NCBI GenBank assembly: GCA_032622095.1
Contig: CP136064.1
Coordinates: 47,808,073 to 47,872,072 of the forward strand
Length of the DNA: 64,000 nt
Source: Siphonodentalium dalli
Taxonomy: Eukaryota; Mollusca; Scaphopoda; Gadilida; Siphonodentaliidae
Direction of reading: 5' to 3'
The notes under the pieces were generated by a model. That model was not told the origin of the DNA and searched no databases. It saw only the letters and a program-made list of their open reading frames with translations. This document shows positions 57,805 to 64,000 of the stretch, one piece after another. The first letter of the stretch is position 1; each line of letters opens with the position of its first letter. The translations under genes were made by a program, and so were the position numbers.

Positions 57805-58673
57805 GCTCTATATGACCCTTAATCGACAAACCAGTTGTACGGAATAACGGGTATAAGCCCACTATTAGAATCAAATTATTCCAATATGAACCTATGTACA
57901 TATTTATGTCCAATATGAACCTATTGTCACGAGAACATGTTGGTCAGATGGGAGGGAGTTTTAGATCGAGACCTCCAACTTCATGTTCTTGTTGCTACCG
58001 ATGTTCAGCATATCGATGAAGATGGATCACAATAATCAGTAAACGACAGAGTCTACTAATGGAGTCAAACATGTAACCGAACTGAAAGGCAGAGTTCAGT
58101 CCCCTGCTATGCTGGACTGAACACTGCCTTCACGTACACATAATATGAGGAAATAACTCATTTTTTATTTAAGACTTTTGCCGGTTTCATTTCATTCTGC
58201 ATTATTCTGAGAAACCGAACTGTACATAGTCATGTAAAAATTGGCTAGATCAAGCCAGAATGAATTATAGCTGATAAAAAACTTAATAAAAAAGATAGAT
58301 TTATTTACGAAAATGTAGATTATGGCAGCGGTTAGCCCAGCGTATCGGGGGGGGGGGGGGGTGGACCAATCTTGAAGCTTGGCATGTGCCTGCTGACTGA
58401 AGCTAGTAACCTACCAAACTGTTGCCAAACAATTCGTATTCTATCAATGCGGTAGCGCCTGCGAAATATTAATCAACCCAAAATGAGGGAACGATCAATA
58501 CATGGACGGGGATACTAGTCGTGCGCGACGACTACGTGTCTAGATACGGAACATTTATAATTTTTCTGACAAATTCCAATCACCCAGAATGGCCAATGTA
58601 ATTTCCGAGCCGGAGTATGATTCTATTTAAGATGATTATTTGAGATATATTTCTTTGATTTTATCGTCGGTCG
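57805..58673. other. no gene recognised
   Basis: Contains a 14-base G run near 58349-58362 and otherwise unique sequence. Confidence 0.35.
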
Positions 58674-58907
58674 ATGCGAAGCTACTTAAACGGGATGAGA
58701 GATGTTGCGGCTGCTATTGAAACAGCCAGGGTGCTTGCTCGAATTGATCTCTTGTCTGTTGGTTTATGCGGATTATTTTTGCTGTTTGACTTTATGGTAA
58801 TTCGTCTCGGGGGCTACAGGTTTTTATTGGATCCCATTAAGTTTGGGAAAGAGATCCAGTATATAGACTCCCATGTTGGCTGTGAAATGGCTCTGATATT
58901 CATTTGA
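58674..58907 (+). CDS. unrecognised 77-codon frame with a hydrophobic segment, duplicated downstream
   Basis: An ATG-initiated frame starts MRSYLNGMRDVAAAIETARV. It has a membrane-like stretch (LLSVGLCGLFLLFDFMV, residues about 27-43) and ends MALIFI before TGA. I do not recognise the family. About 385 bp downstream a homologous segment (about 59080-59314) retains most of the sequence but has a one-base insertion in the hydrophobic region and other changes, so it is broken. Retention of the frame in one copy is weak evidence that the pair derives from a real exon or a transposon gene. Confidence 0.2.
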   Translation: MRSYLNGMRDVAAAIETARVLARIDLLSVGLCGLFLLFDFMVIRLGGYRFLLDPIKFGKEIQYIDSHVGCEMALIFI

Positions 58908-59079
58908 TATATACAGCGCAAGCGCTGACGTCATACAAGAACAACGCATAATTTTCAAGCCTCGATGGGGTTTGTAGATTCAATGTATAGTTTATGCCTG
59001 ATACTTTTCGCTTTTTTTACGCAACTGCCATGTTCCGGCGATCAACATAGGCCCATATATACGTGAACTACTTTTGTGG

Positions 59080-59314
59080 GAATTATACAAGCGTCGATTG
59101 AAATGCCAGAGTGCTTGCTGGAATTGATCTTTTGTCTATTGCTTTATGTGGATTATTTTTAGCAGTTTGACATTATGGTAATTCGCCTCGTTACAGCCTT
59201 TTACTGCATCCCATTAAATTTGGAGAAGAGCTCCACTATATATTATATAGACTCCCATGTTGGTTGTGAAATTGCGTTGATATGCACTTGCTATATGCAA
59301 CATAAGCGCTGACT
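59080..59314 (+). pseudogene. decayed duplicate of 58674-58907
   Basis: Shares GTGCTTGCT-GAATTGATC, TTTATG-GGATTATTTTT and ATAGACTCCCATGTTGG with the upstream copy, but a frameshift follows GATTATTTTT. Both copies end near a GCGCTGAC motif. Confidence 0.4.
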
Positions 59315-59708
59315 GTACCGCTACGCGGATCAATCTACTATATTAGGTCCGTAGGTACGTGAACTACTGAAAGACTTATCGAAGTCACAGAATTTACCCG
59401 CTCGGGGACAATCAGATGCCCCTCTTAATTCATTTTCGTATAAAGATTTCACGGAGAATTATTGTAAAAAGCTCGTCTCCATTCTGTATGTACATATACG
59501 AGTGCGGTCTGAAGTATTCCGTTTATGATGTTTTTATATGTATGTTCTTCCTCCCAAATTACGTATAACTTTCTGGGAGCGATGTTCGTAGTTGCTCGCT
59601 TTTACGTTCTTCGGATCAAATTAGATCAATATTAAATAAATATAAAAAATACCTACATACGTGTACGGAGTTTCTCATTTATCCAATTTTATCCAATATA
59701 CACCGTGC
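59315..59708. other. no gene recognised
   Basis: Unique AT-rich sequence. Confidence 0.35.
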
Positions 59709-60237
59709 TTAAAGAAACGGGCAGCGTTCGTTACAGAACTATTCATATTTGTTCAAATCGCCATCAACAGAAGGAATATTAAAATATATATAGTTTTGTT
59801 CATATGCCAAACATAATCAGCGCGTAAATAGTATATTGTCGTCAAGACGTACGATGGTGTACGTAAACAAGAGCCTGCTCGTGTTACATCAGTTTTGCTT
59901 CTGTTTACATAACACAGCTCAATTCTATTGGTTAATCACACACAAATGATATAAACGCTCTTTATTATTTCCATATCAGGAAAACAGTAACAAACAACGC
60001 TCTTTGTGTTTACTATATCCGGATCTAAACCAAAGCCAGGTTCTGTAACGTTTTTAGCTTTTTTGTTACATAACAAAGGAAAAACATTTGACAATAGCCT
60101 CCTGTTTATGTCATATTTCTGATTGGTATAAGAACAAGGTCTGTCTATATTTGGCTATTATTTCTGTTTATGGCGGTTTTTGACGGAGGTGAATAATTTA
60201 ACAGCATACCCACCGCCAATAACTCCCGTATAGTTAA
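59709..60237 (-). mobile_element. K1 MITE, diverged subfamily (copy f)
   Basis: TTAA borders, in inverted orientation relative to copy e, 1.9 kb away. Shared subfamily marks are AACAGAAGGAATATTAAAAT, the GCGCGTAAATAGTATATTG segment and ATCCGGATCTAAACCAAAGC. Confidence 0.75.
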
Positions 60238-60847
60238 TACTATGACATCCTATATGGTGTATACATATTGATATATATCATTACCATACTATGAATTGTC
60301 ACCAACGCCTGAAAACTATTAGTTCTCAATGTATGTGTGTATATCTCATATCATACCATAACATAACCAAGTTTAATAGAATGAAAATCTAAATCTGATT
60401 CAATATAAGTATTCAATGTACAATTGACCTGAATATTGTGGGACCACATTCATTTGAACAGGAGCTAAATCGCCCCCCCCCCCGTATAGTATACCCCAGC
60501 AACGACATTGTGGGCGTACACTTCAATCAGCTTACCCGCTCGTCCTTTGACGCAACTTTATCCGATCATTTATTCCTGAATGTTCTGTTTTATTTTTTAA
60601 ATTCGGTAAATATATTGGCTAACATGGTAACTGCTAGTATTAGATTGTTAGGAATTATTTTACCAGAGTTATCGTCATGCTTAGATTATGATATGTTTGC
60701 GAATGATAATTTCCCCAATTAAAGAAGGAATCGAGGATGTAAATGGTGAAGCAAAATGCACCCCGGGAAAACCAGTGTACGAGGACAGGCATGTGCTTCT
60801 GTAGTATAAGGACAATGCAAACGACCCGTTGGAAATCACTGAAACAT
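60238..60847. other. no gene recognised
   Basis: A 94-codon frame at 60438-60722 crosses a C run and has no recognisable domain. Confidence 0.35.
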
Positions 60848-61314
60848 TTAAAGGTACTCAATCCGATAAAACTCCTCTCAATTACTATTTCAATGGCTTC
60901 GGGGGTCAAAAATATTTGATTCGAGTCGAGGAAGTCACTCATCAAAGCTCAGATTTGTTAGATATCGATTTTAGAAATCTATTATTTTTCATTATCGGGA
61001 ATACTATCTGGCCCAGAACTCAGTCAAAATTGCGTTAAAATTACCACTTGATTTTAGAGTTATCCATCCTTGTCTGTTTGAATAGATTTGGAGTACACAT
61101 CCAGAGCAGTTATTAGTACTCATCTCGAGCTAATAAAAAATTTCAAAAATCAATATCTAATAACTCTGAGCTTTGTTTGATGGGTTCCTCGACTCGAATC
61201 AAATATTTGTTACCCCCAAAGCCAAAGAAATAGTAATATAGGACCCTCTGATCGGATTGTTGTTGTTGGAATCTGTTGAGATGGGGACCCTCTTTACGGA
61301 TTGAGTACCTTTAA
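60848..61314 (+). mobile_element. K2 MITE (intact copy)
   Basis: TTAA on both sides, with TIRs AGGTACTCAATCCG / CGGATTGAGTACCT. The left half (GATTCGAGTCGAGGAAGTCA) is inverted in the right half (GGGTTCCTCGACTCGAATCA), so the whole element folds back. No coding capacity. Confidence 0.88.
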
Positions 61315-63189
61315 AACTGTCAACCAGAACCCGGAAGACTCTTAAAATCAAGCTATGACAATTCAATGAGAATAGCTATAATGGTATTCTAACAACTTCC
61401 CCGATCTGCACGTTTCTTTATAGATAATACTGTAAATGATATCATGAAGTGATTCTTCAAAATCCATTAACAATTGCAGTTATAATATACCAAGGCTATT
61501 CGGTGATCCAATTCTCATCACAAAATCTGCCATGTGTGATATTTGGTTTGAGAATCCGGTGACGCCTCTGTTATTTGACGTCCTAAATGTTCAAAGTCAT
61601 TCCGATCAACATACAGACGCTTAGACAAAGAACTGACGTGATGACTGGGGGTGCTGCATATTGCACAACAATAAAGATAGTGTATCTTTGCCGTTTCATA
61701 TAGATTATGGTGTATCAAATAATAGATATGAATCGAGGATACCTGTCATGAATATCTATCAATTAATATCGCCTATATTAGAATTTGTCAAATAATACCT
61801 ACCTTCTGGCGGGACAGACAAAGTGGCTATTTTAGAACAGATATATCAGGCGATCTCGCATAACGTTGCAAGAGGGATAACTCTATCTTGTTAGAACTCT
61901 CCATCAATACCAAAGTATTTAGACTCGGTTCGCAGCGATCGCTCGGTTGCATCAACTATACCTTTTTATTGCCTTTATAGACAAAAAATATTCCGAATAT
62001 TGAGTTTTGTCGGTGTTTGACAAAAACCCCATTTGTAGTCTTGAAAATCGGTTTTTATATATAAAACAAAAAATAGATGGTAATTGTGGCCTGGAACAGT
62101 TACATGTACACTATCTTTGTCATTTGAAATATCGCCTCGGACGTCTGACATCCCCAACACAATTCAACACAAATATATACTTCGACAATTACATCTGCCC
62201 AGACACGTACAAGTGATAACAATGTTTAGCAGAACATACAACGAGCAGTGGATTTTAATATCACATGCATCACAGAGAAAGTGTTCTAATGTCGAGCCAA
62301 TTGTCACAAAGTGAGACCTGGCTACATTACGTGATTCGTTACATTCTGAAAAATACATGGATATATCAGTTGACTTAGATGATGCAGCGATATGGTATAT
62401 ACGTTGTCGAATATGTCTAACGCCCCACTGCGATGTTACGCGTCCCATAATGTTTGCCGTGGTCCCATCATGTGAGGGGACAGAGGGGTGTTGTAGAATT
62501 CATGCTGTTACTAGTGCGGCCTTGTCACGCGATGCATCAGATGAACGGTCTGCAGGCACGGCTTAGCTTATGGTTCACTTCCATCCATAAGACGGGCAGT
62601 TGAGTTAACCCGGCTCAATACAACGGCGAGTTGAGCATACTCACAGTGTTTCAGATTACATTGTTGCATGATGTGATGTCTTCGTGTCGCTGCTTTTCGA
62701 TTTGTGTATCTGTTTGTGTCATGTTGTACTGGTTTGAATTTCGTCTTGATTATTATGTATTGTTTGCAAATAATTTTTTTCACAAGCCTCTGTCTAACTG
62801 CAAGGAGTCTGTTGTATGTAGCGGCCAATAAGCTTCAGATATATGTTCCAGTATTTTGTGACGTTTGGTCCGACCAATAGTTTGAGGGTAGTCCGAGGCG
62901 GCTACAGGACAAAATGTCTAATGTCATATCGCAACTCAATAAAACATAACGTACGGAAGAAAGTAGTTGTGGTCCGCTTAAATGATGCTTAGGTATAATC
63001 TCAGTGCATGGTTCTTAGCTTTGATCCCACTGTCAAATTACTTTCTGTCTTTGATTGACAAGACAAAACACTACAACGTATTGCTGTATAATTGAAATCA
63101 ACCAAGCCAACCAGGAAAGGTCCGTCTGTGAATTGTTATCCCCTGGGATTAAATGTTCAAATAAAGTTAAAGCAGACGCTCTTCTTCGG
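61315..63189. other. no gene recognised
   Basis: Short frames on both strands, none with recognisable content. No strong repeat structure. Confidence 0.4.
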
Positions 63190-63581
63190 TTAACCCTTTA
63201 CCCAACAAACCGGCCAAATAAAGCTGCAACAGCCTAAATTATCTTGGGTCTGTCTCAATAAAACCATACAAATATGGATATCATTGGAACCGTCTCATTG
63301 ACCACATTGTGATGGTTACAGTTATGCCCTGTGCCAATGCATTATCTTATATATGCGAGTCGACCATAGGTCGCCTCGCATATATAAGAGAATGCATTGG
63401 CCTAAAAAAAAAACTTTTTTTAAACACTTTTTACCATTTTTTCTTACATTCTTTAACAATTTTATAATTTTTAATGTGTTAAGCCAATGCATTCTCTTAT
63501 ATATGCGAGGCGACCTATGGTCGACTCGCATATATAAGAGAATGCATTGGCACAGGGCCGTTCTGTTGGGTAAAGGGTTAA
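63190..63581 (+). mobile_element. piggyBac-type MITE PB (copy E)
   Basis: TTAA borders and same TIRs. Hairpin 1 at 63333-63401 has one change in the left arm (GCATTATC). Hairpin 2 at 63483-63551 is perfect. A small deletion has removed one GGCCAAAA half of the left palindrome seen in copy A. Confidence 0.9.
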
Positions 63582-63753
63582 CACTGCACAAACATCACAG
63601 TGCTGGTTACTCCCCACAACATTCCTTGAATAGTGGCAATTATTTTAGCTGTGTTCTCCCCTTCAACCGATATGAACACCCACAGACTGAAATTGAAAGT
63701 TGGATGCATGAAACTACCACTGAATATAATTGTGCCATCCCCGTCGCGGTGTT
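63582..63753 (-). CDS. weak exon candidate abutting PB copy E
   Basis: A minus-strand open frame follows an acceptor-like TTTTGGTATTTAG and runs HRDGDGTIIFSGSFMHP through WGVTSTVMFVQC. It meets its stop in the TTAA of the PB element. The residue mix is protein-like, but the family is unknown, and the plus strand is also open. It may be the end of an exon cut by the insertion, or chance. Confidence 0.15.
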
Positions 63754-64000
63754 CTAAATACCAAAACGTACGGAAATGGACAAGAGAATTCCAAGAGCAC
63801 ATAAATTGCATGGTACGTGCATGGTGTATAGCTCAGAACCAAAGTGTTAAAGCGGGTTTAATGCACACTCAGCAATGGGTCGTTCATGACCCACATTGGA
63901 CTATGAATTTAGAGAGCTAAAAAAAAATAATTGAGAAACAACTTTTATGTTCGAATACTAAGAAATTAGCTGGACATCGACCATCAACTGAACATTGCAC
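63754..64000. other. no gene recognised
   Basis: A plus-strand frame continues to 63920 without a recognisable domain. Confidence 0.3.

Noticed and set aside
57234-60237. K1 copies e and f as the two ends of one 3-kb transposon
   Set aside because: Each is a complete element with its own TTAA borders and both terminal types. The DNA between contains no transposase.

Overview
The window looks like AT-rich, gene-poor, non-coding DNA from an animal nuclear genome. It holds a tRNA-derived SINE, many short TTAA-flanked inverted-repeat elements, hAT, PIF/Harbinger and Mutator-type derivatives, minisatellites and simple repeats. There are no prokaryotic operons, no run of spliced exons I can assemble, and no rRNA or true tRNA gene. 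The SINE tail, the roughly 190-bp degenerate repeats and the TTAA elements fit a marine invertebrate. I cannot name the species, and that placement is an inference.

Layout. 0-10 kb: a palindromic TTGGTACTA array; a 900-bp element with 77-bp terminal inverted repeats (TIRs); and TTAA elements of family K3, one split by a younger Harbinger-type MITE. 9.7-14.4 kb: a hAT-type MITE, and a Harbinger element with 3-bp target duplication that still carries a frameshifted MADF-like reading frame and a transposase-like start. 14.6-20.8 kb: two SINE copies, a candidate first exon on the minus strand, and otherwise featureless DNA. 21.5-27.9 kb: a 34/18-bp satellite interrupted by a TA-flanked 1-kb element, then about 70 copies of a 33-bp minisatellite that leaves long frames open on both strands. 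31-39.4 kb: two near-identical hAT-type copies in inverted orientation about 6 kb apart, each with its own perfect 8-bp target duplication, the second sitting inside an array of TTGCGCTTAAGCGCAA palindromes. 42-64 kb: a dense cluster of TTAA elements, comprising four piggyBac-type elements (PB), six K1 and two K2 elements, a large foldback at 48.5-49.6 kb, D-rich simple sequence and a third SINE.

The strongest candidate for something undescribed is a paired-hairpin module: two near-perfect 69-nt hairpins that are reverse complements of each other. It occurs in four piggyBac-type MITEs and again in an unrelated TIR element at 50.0-50.5 kb. One PB copy carries a nested K1 element, and a sister copy preserves the empty site, which shows directly that K1 duplicates TTAA on insertion.

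Almost everything here is mobile or satellite DNA. The few coding candidates are low confidence and say so. Family names K1-K3, PB, D and F are labels used only in this annotation.
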